In this document: piece by piece, positions 29,520 to 38,817 of the stretch
How the letters are laid out: every line of letters starts with the position of its first letter
Numbering within the stretch: position 1 is the first letter of the stretch
Assembly: GCA_905339165.1 (NCBI GenBank)
Contig: CAJPFH010000005.1
Coordinates: forward strand, 62,001-126,000
Reading direction: 5' to 3'
DNA from: Flavobacteriales bacterium
Lineage (GTDB): Bacteria > Bacteroidota > Bacteroidia > Flavobacteriales_E > Vicingaceae
Length of the DNA stretch: 64,000 nucleotides
The notes under the pieces: generated by a model
What the model was told of the DNA's origin: nothing
What the model saw: the letters and a program-made list of their open reading frames with translations, nothing else
The model's database searches: none
Translations under genes and position numbers: made by a program

Positions 29520-30480
29520 AATAAAAATTTTAGCAAACGATGGAATTGATGATTCAGGAAAAAAAATACTGGAAGAGTCTCGTTTTATAGTTATTACCGA
29601 TACCAAGCCGGTATCAGAATTAGCCTCGTTTATAAATCAGCAAAACATACAGGTGCTGCTGGTACGAAGTGCCACAAAAGTTAGAAAAGAATTGATAGAT
29701 GAGTGTGCCGGTTTAAAAATTATTGGTAGGGGAGGTGTAGGGATGGATAATATCGATGTTGCTTATGCGAAAGAAAAAGGAATAGAAGTAATAAACACTC
29801 CTGCGGCTTCTTCTCAATCGGTAGCGGAATTAGTTTTTGCTCATTTGTTTTCTTGTGTTCGTTTTTTACACCAGTCGAATGCGGCTATGCACCATGTTGA
29901 AAATGGCCACTTCAACGAACTGAAAAAATCGTATTCGAAAGGAATTGAGCTAAGAGGAAAGACACTGGGTATAATTGGTTTTGGTCGCATTGGTCAATCC
30001 TTGGCTTCGTACGCATTGGGCTGTGGAATGAAAGTGGTGGCGTACGATCCTTTTGTAGAAAAAGGAGTAATTAAAATTGCCATAGAAGAACACGTTCCAG
30101 TAGAGATAACAGTAAAAACAAAATCCTTCGATGAAGTGTTAACTACCTCTGATTTTATTTCGTTACATGTACCTATGCCAAACAATGGGCAACCCATTAT
30201 AGGAGAGACCGAGATGAAAAAAATGAAAAAAGGAATCATTCTTATTAACGCATCAAGAGGGGGCATTGTTGATGAAATCGCTTTATTAACCGCCATTCAT
30301 TCAAAACATCTATTCGCGGCCGCACTAGATGTTTTCGAGAATGAACCGGAACCTTCACCGCTCATTTTATCAAATAAAAACATCTCACTAAGCCCGCATA
30401 TTGGAGCTTCTACTATTGAAGCCCAAGAAAGAATAGGATCTGAATTAGCCGAAAAAATTATAGCCTTTTTTAGTAAATAA
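29512..30480 (+). CDS. serA: D-3-phosphoglycerate dehydrogenase, short form
   Basis: SerA oxidises 3-phosphoglycerate to start serine synthesis. The sequence has the NAD-binding GIIGFGRIGQSLA, the substrate-side IIGRGGVGMDNID, NASRGGIVDE with its catalytic Arg, and the SPHIGASTIEAQ His. It has 322 residues from the ATG at 29512 and lacks the C-terminal ACT regulatory domain, so it is probably not serine-inhibited in the classical way. The start lies inside the serC end. Confidence 0.93.
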   Translation: MDKIKILANDGIDDSGKKILEESRFIVITDTKPVSELASFINQQNIQVLLVRSATKVRKELIDECAGLKIIGRGGVGMDNIDVAYAKEKGIEVINTPAASSQSVAELVFAHLFSCVRFLHQSNAAMHHVENGHFNELKKSYSKGIELRGKTLGIIGFGRIGQSLASYALGCGMKVVAYDPFVEKGVIKIAIEEHVPVEITVKTKSFDEVLTTSDFISLHVPMPNNGQPIIGETEMKKMKKGIILINASRGGIVDEIALLTAIHSKHLFAAALDVFENEPEPSPLILSNKNISLSPHIGASTIEAQERIGSELAEKIIAFFSK

Positions 30481-31719
30481 ATGGCAAGTATTACTCCTTT
30501 TAAAGCCGTTCGTCCAGCCAAAGATAAATCGCACCTTGTTCCTTCGCGTTCAAATATATCGTACACCAAAAAAGATTTAAACGAGAAACTAAGCGGAAAC
30601 CCGTTTACCTTTCTGCATATTCTTCATCCCGATTTTCACTTACCCGATAAATCAAAACCGGGCTCATTGCTTCGTATGCAACGCATCAAAGAAAAGTATA
30701 ATTATTTTATTCAAAAGGAAATTTTGCTGCGAGATACAACTCCCTCTTTGTACGTTTATAATCAGCAAAAAAATGGTATTTCGCATATAGGTATTATAGC
30801 CTGTACTTCTGTAGACGAATATTTGAGTAAGCAAATAAAAAAACATGAAGATACATTGGAACAAAGAGAAATGAAATTAAAAGAATATCTCTCTAACGTG
30901 TCATTACATGCCGAACCGGTTTGCTTATTTTACGAGCAAAATGCAGAGATACAAGAATTAATAGAGCAAACCACTCAAGCTCATCCGGAATATGATTTTA
31001 CTACTACCGACTGGATAAGACACACCTTATGGATAGTGAGTAAAGAAGAAGAAATTCAAAAGTTTCAGGCCGCTTTTAAACAGGTGGAAACTCTTTTTAT
31101 TGCCGATGGGCACCACCGTTTAGCGGCCTCTACTCTATATTGCAAAGAACAACGTGATCTAAACCCAAACTATACCGGATTAGAACCTTTTAATTATTTT
31201 TTAAGTATTCTTTTTTCAGAAGAACAACTAAGAATATACCGATACAACCGAATGGTTAAGTTAGATGATTTTTTTAGTGTGGCTGAGTTATTAGAGAAAA
31301 TAAAACAATACTTTACCATAACCAAAATCGAAGAAGGCTTTATGCCGGAACAACACACGCTTGCCGGATTATTTATACACAACCGATGGTACAAATTAGA
31401 AATTAAACCAGAGTTTCTCTCGAATTTCAAAAAGCACGAAATCATTTCAACAAACATTATCGACAAATATTTGTTTACCCCTATTTTAGGTATAACTGAT
31501 TTGCGAAACGACAAAAGAGTGCAGTTTATTAGCGGAAATGAGGGTATAGAAAATCTAATAAAAAAAATGAAAAGAACCGAATCTCAAATGGCTTTTACCT
31601 TTTGCAGGGTAGAAATAGAAAAAATAAAAACGTACGCTTTACAAAATGAAGTAATGCCACCCAAAAGCACATGGATAGAGCCTAAACTAAGAAGCGGATT
31701 CACTATTTATGAACTTTAA
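30481..31719 (+). CDS. DUF1015 family protein
   Basis: This 412-residue protein has the DUF1015 N-terminus (ITPFKAVRPAKD), the middle RQRVI-like acidic segments and the family motif IADGHHRLAAST near residue 205. Its biochemical role is unknown. It begins on the base after the serA stop, and DUF1015 genes follow serA in many genomes, which suggests a link to serine or phosphoserine metabolism. Confidence 0.85.
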   Translation: MASITPFKAVRPAKDKSHLVPSRSNISYTKKDLNEKLSGNPFTFLHILHPDFHLPDKSKPGSLLRMQRIKEKYNYFIQKEILLRDTTPSLYVYNQQKNGISHIGIIACTSVDEYLSKQIKKHEDTLEQREMKLKEYLSNVSLHAEPVCLFYEQNAEIQELIEQTTQAHPEYDFTTTDWIRHTLWIVSKEEEIQKFQAAFKQVETLFIADGHHRLAASTLYCKEQRDLNPNYTGLEPFNYFLSILFSEEQLRIYRYNRMVKLDDFFSVAELLEKIKQYFTITKIEEGFMPEQHTLAGLFIHNRWYKLEIKPEFLSNFKKHEIISTNIIDKYLFTPILGITDLRNDKRVQFISGNEGIENLIKKMKRTESQMAFTFCRVEIEKIKTYALQNEVMPPKSTWIEPKLRSGFTIYEL

Positions 31720-31731
31720 CAAAAGCTAAAA

Positions 31732-32688
31732 ATGCGATTTACAATAATTACCACATTCCTTTATTTTAGTTTTTTCTTGGCTCAGGCACAAGTGCTGGAA
31801 GCAGAAAAAAAAATAAAAGAAGTAAATAAAGATACCATAGAAGGATGGAAAATTGGAGGTATTTTAGGAATAAACTTTAGTCAAACCGCCTTAGTAAACT
31901 GGTCGGCAGGTGGGCAAAATTCTATTGCAGTAGGAGGTTTGTTCAATTTATTTGCCAATTATAAAAAAGGCAATTCAGCTTTCGATAACTCTTTAGATGC
32001 AGGATTTGGAATGATTCGGCAAGGCGATAATGCCCAATTTATTAAATCGGACGACAAACTTGACATTACCTCCAAGTACGGACAATTTGCCTTTAAAAAC
32101 TGGTATTATGCCGGCTTGTTAAACTTTAAATCGCAGATGGCACCCGGATACAATATGCCAAACGATTCGGTTAAAATATCCGATTTTTTAGCTCCCGGTT
32201 ACTTATTAATAGCCTTAGGAATGGATTATAAACCCAGTAAAAATCTAAACCTTTTTGTAGCCCCACTTACCGGAAAAATTACCTTTGTAAACAATCAACA
32301 ACTTGCCAATGTTGGGGCTTTTGGAGTAAAACCAGCCGAATATGATAATATGGGAACTCTATTAAAAAAAGGAGAAAAAATGAGGTATGAATACGGAGGG
32401 TATATCCGTTTGTTTTTTAAACAAAGTCTAATGGATAATGTAACTTTTCAAACTAAACTCGATTTATTCTCTAATTATCTGAACAACCCACAAAATATTG
32501 ATGTGTATTGGGAAAGCTTATTAACTCTTAAAGTAAACAAGTTTATTACTACCAGCGTTACCGCAACTCTTATATACGATCATGATATAGATATTCCAAC
32601 ATATAATGCAGATAAAACAATCAAATCAATTGGTCCCCGCACCCAATTTAAAGAGGTATTGGCGGTAGGGATTTCTTTTAAATTTTAA
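31732..32688 (+). CDS. DUF3078 family outer-membrane protein
   Basis: The 318-residue protein has a signal peptide (FLYFSFFLAQAQ) and the DUF3078 opening GWKIGGILGINFSQTALVNWSAGGQNS, followed by barrel-like strands and a terminal aromatic residue (VGISFKF). It is a likely Bacteroidota outer-membrane barrel of unknown function. It lies 12 nt after the DUF1015 gene and 12 nt before mscL, so all may share a transcript. Confidence 0.82.
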   Translation: MRFTIITTFLYFSFFLAQAQVLEAEKKIKEVNKDTIEGWKIGGILGINFSQTALVNWSAGGQNSIAVGGLFNLFANYKKGNSAFDNSLDAGFGMIRQGDNAQFIKSDDKLDITSKYGQFAFKNWYYAGLLNFKSQMAPGYNMPNDSVKISDFLAPGYLLIALGMDYKPSKNLNLFVAPLTGKITFVNNQQLANVGAFGVKPAEYDNMGTLLKKGEKMRYEYGGYIRLFFKQSLMDNVTFQTKLDLFSNYLNNPQNIDVYWESLLTLKVNKFITTSVTATLIYDHDIDIPTYNADKTIKSIGPRTQFKEVLAVGISFKF

Positions 32689-32700
32689 AACCATATTACT

Positions 32701-33117
32701 ATGAAAATTTTAAATGAATTTAAAACCTTTGCCACACGCGGCAATGTAGTAGATTTAGCTGTAGGGGTTATAATCGGTGGGGCATTCGGAAAAATTGTAG
32801 CCTCATTAGTAAACGATATTATTATGCCTCCCATTGGAGTACTAATTGGCGGGGTAAGTTTTACCGATTTATCTTTTACATTATTAGAAGCTGTAAAAGA
32901 TGAAAACCACAACGTAATTAAAGAAGCAGTTAAGTTGAATTACGGAATGTTTATTCAAAATATTTTCGACTTTACCATTATTGCATTTTCTGTATTTCTA
33001 CTTATTAAGGGCATTAACAGACTTAAGAAAAAGGAAGAAGAAAAACCAGCTGCACCGGCCGAACCTCCGGTACAGGAAAAATTACTAGCCGAAATACGAG
33101 ATTTACTCAAAAAGTAA
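32701..33117 (+). CDS. mscL: large-conductance mechanosensitive channel
   Basis: MscL opens under membrane tension to release solutes on osmotic downshock. The sequence has the TM1 pore segment ([34 protein letters not shown]), a periplasmic loop, TM2 ([20 protein letters not shown]) and the cytoplasmic helix with EIRDLL near the C-terminus. Length 138 is typical. A Pro/Ala-rich linker precedes the last helix. Confidence 0.95.
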   Translation: MKILNEFKTFATRGNVVDLAVGVIIGGAFGKIVASLVNDIIMPPIGVLIGGVSFTDLSFTLLEAVKDENHNVIKEAVKLNYGMFIQNIFDFTIIAFSVFLLIKGINRLKKKEEEKPAAPAEPPVQEKLLAEIRDLLKK

Positions 33118-33152
33118 CCCCTCTGAAGAGTAAGAAATGTATAATTTATTTC

Positions 33153-33160
33153 TAACTTTG
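33153..33160 (+). promoter_or_regulatory. promoter -7 element before yggS
   Basis: TAACTTTG, a perfect TAnnTTTG box, is 30 nt before the ATG at 33191. The -33 partner is weak. Confidence 0.45.
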
Positions 33161-33190
33161 GTTGAGTACATTTTCCATCTTCATCAGTAA

Positions 33191-33853
33191 ATGATTTCTG
33201 AAAACCTTAATAACCTAAAAAAGCAGGTTGGAAACCAAGTTGCAATAGTAGCTGTTTCTAAAAAAAAATCGCCTGAAATGATTTTGGAAGCATATAAAGC
33301 CGGACACAGGCACTTTGGGGAGAACTATGTTCAGGAACTCTGCGAAAAAAAAGAAAAATTACCCCAAGATATCTGCTGGCATTTTATAGGGCATTTGCAA
33401 ACCAACAAGGTAAAACAAATAGCTCCATTCATCTACTTAATACATGGAGTAGACAGTTTCAAATTGCTGAAAGAAATTAATAAGCAGGCACAAATTAATA
33501 ACAGAAAAATCAATGTTCTTTTGCAAGCACACATTGCTCAAGAAGAAACAAAATTCGGACTAAATAAGGCAGAATTATATGCCATTATAGGAAGTGATGA
33601 ACTAAAAAAAATGGAAAACATTAGTATACTAGGATTAATGGGGATGGCTTCTAACACCGAAAATTCAGCAATTATTGAAAAAGAATTTAAAGAGTTGAAT
33701 GAAATTTATTCAGAAATAAAAAAAAGAAGATTATTAAATTTGGATTTTAAAATACTCAGCATGGGTATGAGTAGCGACTATCACATCGCCCTTAAAGAAG
33801 GTTCAAACATGCTTCGTATTGGTAGTACTATTTTTGGAGAAAGAATTAATTAA
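33191..33853 (+). CDS. yggS: YggS/PROSC family pyridoxal-phosphate homeostasis protein
   Basis: This 220-residue PLP-binding protein is the COG0325 type, thought to keep free PLP and amino-acid pools in balance. The PLP lysine lies in the AVSKKKSPEMI strand; FGENYVQE, WHFIGHLQTNK, the IDSF-like VDSF segment and the SMGMSSDYHIALKEGSNMLRIGS phosphate-binding loop are all present. It leads into a HEAT-repeat gene and a Fur gene with 3-4 nt gaps. Confidence 0.93.
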   Translation: MISENLNNLKKQVGNQVAIVAVSKKKSPEMILEAYKAGHRHFGENYVQELCEKKEKLPQDICWHFIGHLQTNKVKQIAPFIYLIHGVDSFKLLKEINKQAQINNRKINVLLQAHIAQEETKFGLNKAELYAIIGSDELKKMENISILGLMGMASNTENSAIIEKEFKELNEIYSEIKKRRLLNLDFKILSMGMSSDYHIALKEGSNMLRIGSTIFGERIN

Positions 33854-33857
33854 ACCT

Positions 33858-34376
33858 ATGAGCGAAAATAAAAAAGTTAAAACCTTAATCGAGAAATTAT
33901 CAAGCGGTTCGGATACAACCGTTATTGAAGCGGTAAACGAATTGCGCAACTACGGAAACTCAGAAGTAATTGCCCCAATAATTGAAACGTTAGTGAGCCA
34001 CCCGAGCGAAAGAGTGAAAAGCGAAATCATAGACTTTTTATTCGATCTAAATTCAGAAGAAGCTCTAAAACCCCTCATTGCAGCTATAGCTGATAAACGA
34101 AATAAAGAGTATAAAAACACCCTAATTTCCGCACTTTGGCACTCTTCATTAGATGCCAGCGATCACTTAACATTCCTTGTTGAACAAGCTATTTCCGGAG
34201 ATTATCTTACCTGTTTGGAAGTACTTACTGTGGTAGAGAATTTAGAAGGTCCTTTCGATAACAATGAATTAGAAGAATTAATTCAGTTACTAAATGAAAA
34301 AAAGAGAAAGAATCCGGAAACTACCGATATGTTGGAACAAATTGAATCGGTATTAAAAAACTTTCTGTTAGATTAA
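33858..34376 (+). CDS. HEAT-repeat protein
   Basis: From the ATG at 33858 (173 codons including stop) the protein is all-helical with HEAT-like repeats: VIEAVNELRNYGNSEVIAPIIETLV and EALKPLIAAIADKRNKEYKNTLISALW. It is likely a small protein-interaction scaffold in the cytosol. The frame extends upstream into yggS but homologous-looking sequence begins at MSENKK. It is 3 nt from the Fur gene. Confidence 0.75.
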   Translation: MSENKKVKTLIEKLSSGSDTTVIEAVNELRNYGNSEVIAPIIETLVSHPSERVKSEIIDFLFDLNSEEALKPLIAAIADKRNKEYKNTLISALWHSSLDASDHLTFLVEQAISGDYLTCLEVLTVVENLEGPFDNNELEELIQLLNEKKRKNPETTDMLEQIESVLKNFLLD

Positions 34377-34379
34377 TAA

Positions 34380-34796
34380 ATGACCGACCCTGTTAAACTT
34401 CTTCTTGTAAAAAATCTTAGGGTTACACCATGCCGTAAAAAAGTGTTAGAAATTTTTGCCAGAAAAAATAGGGCTCTTTCTCATGTTGAAATTGAAAATG
34501 AAATCAATAACGAATTTGACCGTGTAACTCTTTACAGAACCCTTGGCACATTTACTCAAACCGGAGTATTGCATAAAGTGCCCAATGATACCGGAGCCGC
34601 AAAATTTGCTCTTTGTAAAGAAAATTGCGATGAACACATTCATCGAGATGAGCATGTGCATTTTAAATGTATAAAATGCCATACCATAAAATGTATAAAC
34701 AGCGTAGATGTTCCTGAAATCTCTTTACCTAAGGGTTACCAAATTCATTCTGCTGGATTAATCATTGAAGGTGTTTGCCCTCTCTGCAATAAATAG
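34380..34796 (+). CDS. Fur family transcriptional regulator
   Basis: The 138-residue protein has the Fur winged helix (TPCRKKVLEIF, ALSHVEIENEI, FDRVTLYRTLGTFTQTGVLHKV) and a C-terminal metal-binding domain (DEHVHFKCIKCHTIKCI and a final CPLC), which gives the two CxxC pairs. The Zn/Fe/Mn specificity cannot be told from sequence; it may be Zur- or Fur-like. It ends next to the convergent lptF/G gene. Confidence 0.9.
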   Translation: MTDPVKLLLVKNLRVTPCRKKVLEIFARKNRALSHVEIENEINNEFDRVTLYRTLGTFTQTGVLHKVPNDTGAAKFALCKENCDEHIHRDEHVHFKCIKCHTIKCINSVDVPEISLPKGYQIHSAGLIIEGVCPLCNK

Positions 34797-34797
34797 T

Positions 34798-35874
34798 TTA
34801 CTTAGGAGCTATTTTAAGTAAATACAACGAAAGAATCAGATACATAATATTGGGTGTCCAAACAGCAATTGCCGGAGCCAAACCTGCATTAGTGCTAAAA
34901 GTAGTAGATACCTGCATAAATAATATATAAGAAAAACTAATAAATATACCCAGTCCTATATGTGCTCCAATACCCCCTCGAACCTTGCGACTGGCAATTG
35001 AAACACCTATAAGGGTTAAGACAAAAGTAGCAAATGGAAAAGCAGCCCTTCTGTATTTTTCTATTTCGTAGTATTCAATTCCTTCCGATCCTTTAAATTT
35101 TTCTTCTTCAATAAATTTATTAAGTTGGTTATAATCCATCATTTCCATTACATTTTCCCTACGTGTAAAATCCGAGGGAAAAATATTAATAGTGGTATCT
35201 TTTTGATAACCGGTTGTAATCTTTTCTTCCAATCCGTTTATTTCTCTTACTACGTAATTATTAATTTTCCACTTATTCAGAGTAGAATCCCACTGTATAA
35301 AATCAGATAGAATTTTATAGGTTAATTTGTTATCTTTAAACTGCTCTAAAGAAAATTTATAGCCTACATTGGTTAAATTATTATAACTTTCAAAATATAC
35401 ATAGGTATCGGGGGCTATTTGTTTATGAATATTTCGGTCGTAGTTTCTGTATGGGTTTCGAATGTAAGCCTCCTCAAATTCTAATCTTTTTTTATTGGCG
35501 TGGGGGATTAAAAAGTTATTTAAGTAAAACGACAAACAAGCTAAAATTCCGGCACAAATTAAATAAGGTAACAGCAATCTTTTAAAACTGATACCGCTGG
35601 CCAATATGGAAACAATTTCGGTGTTATAGGCCATTTTGGAAGTAAAATAGATAACCGAAATGAAAATAAAAAGTGGGCTAAAAAGATTAGCGAAGTAGGG
35701 AATGAAGTTAAAATAATAATCAAATACTATAGCATTGAAAGGTGCTTTTCTGGAAATAAAATCTTCAATTTTTTCAGAAATATCAAAAACTACAGCAATA
35801 GAAACAATAAGGGCTATGGACAGAAAAAAAGTGCCTAAAAACTTTACAATAATATATCGGTCTAAAATTTTCAA
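34798..35874 (-). CDS. LptF/LptG family lipopolysaccharide export permease
   Basis: The permease extracts LPS from the inner membrane with LptB. The 358-residue protein opens with ILDRYIIVKFLGTFFLSIALIV, has three N-terminal membrane segments with the EIVSILASGISF coupling helix, a periplasmic beta-jellyroll domain (about 140-260) and three C-terminal segments (AAFPFATFVLTLIGVSIASRK). Whether it is the F or G type cannot be decided. It overlaps tgt by 4 nt (ATGA), a common Bacteroidota pairing. Confidence 0.9.
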   Translation of the reverse strand: MKILDRYIIVKFLGTFFLSIALIVSIAVVFDISEKIEDFISRKAPFNAIVFDYYFNFIPYFANLFSPLFIFISVIYFTSKMAYNTEIVSILASGISFKRLLLPYLICAGILACLSFYLNNFLIPHANKKRLEFEEAYIRNPYRNYDRNIHKQIAPDTYVYFESYNNLTNVGYKFSLEQFKDNKLTYKILSDFIQWDSTLNKWKINNYVVREINGLEEKITTGYQKDTTINIFPSDFTRRENVMEMMDYNQLNKFIEEEKFKGSEGIEYYEIEKYRRAAFPFATFVLTLIGVSIASRKVRGGIGAHIGLGIFISFSYILFMQVSTTFSTNAGLAPAIAVWTPNIMYLILSLYLLKIAPK

Positions 35875-37001
35875 AGGCGTTGCGATACTTGTTTAACCAT
35901 TTTAGTTTTCCACTCACCAAAAGTCAGATTCAATATGTGCTTTCGGGCTTCTTTTACTAGCCAAAGATAAAAAGAAAGATTATGAAGTGTAGCAATTTGA
36001 GCCCCAAGAATTTCTTTAGATACCATTAAATGCCGTAAATAAGCTTTACTAAATGCGGTGTCGACATAACACGTTCCGCTTACATCGATAGGACTTAAGT
36101 CACTTTTCCATTTTTCGTTACGTATGTTTATTATTCCTTCTGATGTGAACAACATTCCGTTACGTGCATTTCGGGTGGGCATTACACAATCAAACATATC
36201 TATACCTAATGCAATATTCTCGAGTATATTGGCAGGAGTACCCACTCCCATTAGGTAACGAGGTTTATCGTCAGGAAGGATGGAACACACTAAATCACAC
36301 ATTTCGTACATTATTTCATCGGGTTCTCCAACCGATAACCCTCCAATGGCATTTCCTTCTCTATTAAACGAAGCTACAACTTCGGCCGATTCTTTTCTTA
36401 ACTCCTTATAAACGCTGCCCTGAACAATAGGAAAGAGGCTTTGCGAATAACCGTAATGAGGTTCGGTTTTATCGAAATGAGAACAACATCTTGTAAGCCA
36501 CCGGTGGGTGAGGTACATAGATTTTTTGGCATAACTCCATTCGCAAGGAAAGGGAGTACATTCATCGAAAGCCATCACAATGTCTGCTCCAATAATTCGT
36601 TGAATATCCATTACATTTTCGGGCGAAAAAAAATGTTTTGAACCATCAATATGCGAAGAAAATTTTACCCCATCTTCTTTTATTTTTCTGCGGTGTGCAA
36701 GTGAGTATACCTGATATCCTCCACTATCAGTTAAAATAGGCTTTTTCCAATTCATAAAAGAATGCAAGCCACCTGCATTTTTTAATAAATCTGTTCCTGG
36801 CCTCAAATAAAGATGATAGGTATTTCCTAAAATAATCTCCGCTTTTACATCGTTGATTAATTCGCGTTGCTGAACAGCTTTAACCGTTCCGGCTGTACCC
36901 ACGGGCATAAAAATAGGCGTTTCAATATTGCCATGAGCCGTTTCGATTAATCCGGCACGTGCATTCGAATTTTTATCTTTTTGCTGAAGTGTGAATTTCA
37001 T
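35871..37001 (-). CDS. tgt: tRNA-guanine transglycosylase
   Basis: TGT exchanges guanine-34 for a queuine precursor in certain tRNAs. Visible blocks: MPVGTAGTVKAV, TDSGGYQVYSLAHRRKI, MAFDECTPFP, AIGGLSVGEP, TRNARNGMLFTSEG. I chose the ATG at 37001 (376 residues), where homologues begin; the frame runs on to 37115 but overlaps the divergent glycosyltransferase. The C-terminal zinc site looks incomplete: of the expected CxCxxC plus His, only one Cys (GTCYVDT) and the His (ATLHNL) are visible. Confidence 0.93.
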   Translation of the reverse strand: MKFTLQQKDKNSNARAGLIETAHGNIETPIFMPVGTAGTVKAVQQRELINDVKAEIILGNTYHLYLRPGTDLLKNAGGLHSFMNWKKPILTDSGGYQVYSLAHRRKIKEDGVKFSSHIDGSKHFFSPENVMDIQRIIGADIVMAFDECTPFPCEWSYAKKSMYLTHRWLTRCCSHFDKTEPHYGYSQSLFPIVQGSVYKELRKESAEVVASFNREGNAIGGLSVGEPDEIMYEMCDLVCSILPDDKPRYLMGVGTPANILENIALGIDMFDCVMPTRNARNGMLFTSEGIINIRNEKWKSDLSPIDVSGTCYVDTAFSKAYLRHLMVSKEILGAQIATLHNLSFYLWLVKEARKHILNLTFGEWKTKMVKQVSQRL

Positions 37002-37084
37002 TGTTGATAAGATGCCCTTAAGGGGCTGCCAAAGATACATAAAAGCAGGGCAAAGTATTTTAACTTTGCCATAAGGCAGAACCA

Positions 37085-38218
37085 ATGAGTCCATTCCACT
37101 TAGATATAAATACAAAGAATATTTTTCTACTCCTTTTTTTTGTATTTTCTTTTGTTCAGTTGTTGTATTATTTTATTTTCTATTTTCGATTCGCCTTCTA
37201 TAAAAAAACAAACTCAGGATTTTGGAATACACCTCCGGTATCGGTTATTGTATGTGCGAGAAACGAAAGAGAAAATTTATTGAATAATCTTCCGCTATTG
37301 CTTGCTCAAGACTATAAACACTTCGAAATAATTGTAGTAAACGACAATTCAAAAGATGATACAGATGATGTATTAAAAGCTTTTTGCCAACAATATAAAA
37401 ATATTAAGGTAGTAAAAGTGCCTGAAAACGAACGATTTTATTTTAGTAAAAAACTAGCTTTAACCTTGGGTATAAAAGCTGCTCAGCACGAAATTTTACT
37501 GCTTACAGATGCCGATTGTAAACCTTTTTCAAAGAATTGGATTCGATGTATGACGGAAAATATGGTAGATAAAAAGGAAATAGTATTAGGATACAGTGCA
37601 TATGAAAAAAAGGAAGGCTTCTTAAACCTACTTATTCGCTTTGATACTTTTAATACCGCGGTAAATTATATTTCATTTGCATTGGCAGGAATGCCATATA
37701 TGGGAGTGGGCAGAAATCTGAGTTACAAAAAATCATTATTCTTTAAACACAAAGGGTTTGCTTCGCACCAACACATTCAATCGGGTGATGATGACTTATT
37801 TGTGAATGAAGTGGCCAATAAACACAATACCACTATTTGTATTCATTCTGATGGATTTACTTTGTCGCAACCCAAACATACATGGTCTGAGTGGTTTTTT
37901 CAGAAAAAGAGACATTTAAGTGCCGGAGTACATTACCATTTTTTTCATAAAATACTATTATTTTTATATCCGTTTACTTTACTCTGTTTTATCGTTACCT
38001 TTGTGGTACTTGTGTTTATGAAGTATATGTTATACATCGTTTTATCGGTATTTTTTACACGGTATTTAGTACAATTTTTAGCGTTTTTTAAAATCTCCGA
38101 CAAAATAGGCGACAGAGATATCCTTTTATTTTTGCCTTTTTTGGAGATAGTACACTTTTCAATTCAACCCCTATTTATGTTAAGCAATCTAATTAGCCGA
38201 AAAAATAAATGGAAATAA
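37085..38218 (+). CDS. membrane glycosyltransferase, GT2 family
   Basis: The 377-residue protein has an N-terminal membrane segment (11-33), a GT-A domain (SVIVCARNERENL, IIVVNDNSKDDTD, the DADC metal site, QSGDDDLF, and QKKRHLSAG as the QxxRW-like motif) and three or four C-terminal membrane segments. It probably transfers a sugar to a lipid carrier or envelope glycan at the inner membrane. It diverges from tgt and overlaps the sigma-factor start by 10 nt. Confidence 0.88.
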   Translation: MSPFHLDINTKNIFLLLFFVFSFVQLLYYFIFYFRFAFYKKTNSGFWNTPPVSVIVCARNERENLLNNLPLLLAQDYKHFEIIVVNDNSKDDTDDVLKAFCQQYKNIKVVKVPENERFYFSKKLALTLGIKAAQHEILLLTDADCKPFSKNWIRCMTENMVDKKEIVLGYSAYEKKEGFLNLLIRFDTFNTAVNYISFALAGMPYMGVGRNLSYKKSLFFKHKGFASHQHIQSGDDDLFVNEVANKHNTTICIHSDGFTLSQPKHTWSEWFFQKKRHLSAGVHYHFFHKILLFLYPFTLLCFIVTFVVLVFMKYMLYIVLSVFFTRYLVQFLAFFKISDKIGDRDILLFLPFLEIVHFSIQPLFMLSNLISRKNKWK

Positions 38219-38817
38219 ACGAAAATTTTTCGCCTAAAGCGAAACGCGATTTTTACTTGGTAATCAAAGCTCGTGATGAGGGTGACCAAAAAGCCTTTGC
38301 CGATTTAATGGGATATTATCGAGACACTATTTATTTTATGATGCTTAAAATGGTAAACGATACTGATGATGCCGAAGATTTAACCATTGAAGCTTTTGGA
38401 AAAGCCTTTAATCGCTTATCGCAATACACACCCAATTTTGCTTTCAGCACCTGGCTGTTTAAGATTGCCTCAAACAATTGCATCGATTTTATCAGAAAAA
38501 AAAGATTGCAAACTCTTTCTATCGATCAACCTTTTGAAGATGACGAGGGAGGAGAGTTTTCTCTTAATATAGAATCTAGAACATTAGACCCCGAAGAAAA
38601 ATTTATTAAAAAACAAAAAATAGAAATGATGCGGGTGGTTGTTGAAAGATTAAAACCCCGATATAAAAACTTAATCGTACTGCGTTATTTTAAAGAATAC
38701 TCTTACGAAGAAATATCTAAAGAAATGGACTTGCCTTTGGGTACTGTGAAAGCTCAACTGTTCCGTGCCAGAGAATTTTTGTATCAGATTATTAAACACA
38801 ACAAAGGTGGGATTTAG
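38209..38817 (+). CDS. ECF-type RNA polymerase sigma factor (sigma-70 family)
   Basis: The 202-residue protein has sigma region 2 (DDAEDLTIEAFGKAF, AFSTWLFKIASNNCIDFIRKKR) and region 4 (LRYFKEYSYEEISKEMDLPLGTVKAQLFRAREFL). No anti-sigma gene is adjacent, so its control is unknown. It starts inside the end of the glycosyltransferase gene and its stop overlaps the rsmG start by 1 nt, making a three-gene transcript likely. Confidence 0.92.
   Translation: MEINENFSPKAKRDFYLVIKARDEGDQKAFADLMGYYRDTIYFMMLKMVNDTDDAEDLTIEAFGKAFNRLSQYTPNFAFSTWLFKIASNNCIDFIRKKRLQTLSIDQPFEDDEGGEFSLNIESRTLDPEEKFIKKQKIEMMRVVVERLKPRYKNLIVLRYFKEYSYEEISKEMDLPLGTVKAQLFRAREFLYQIIKHNKGGI

Noticed and set aside
35871-37115. tgt start at 37115
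   Set aside because: The extra 38 residues overlap the start of the divergent glycosyltransferase and do not resemble TGT; the ATG at 37001 matches the family N-terminus.
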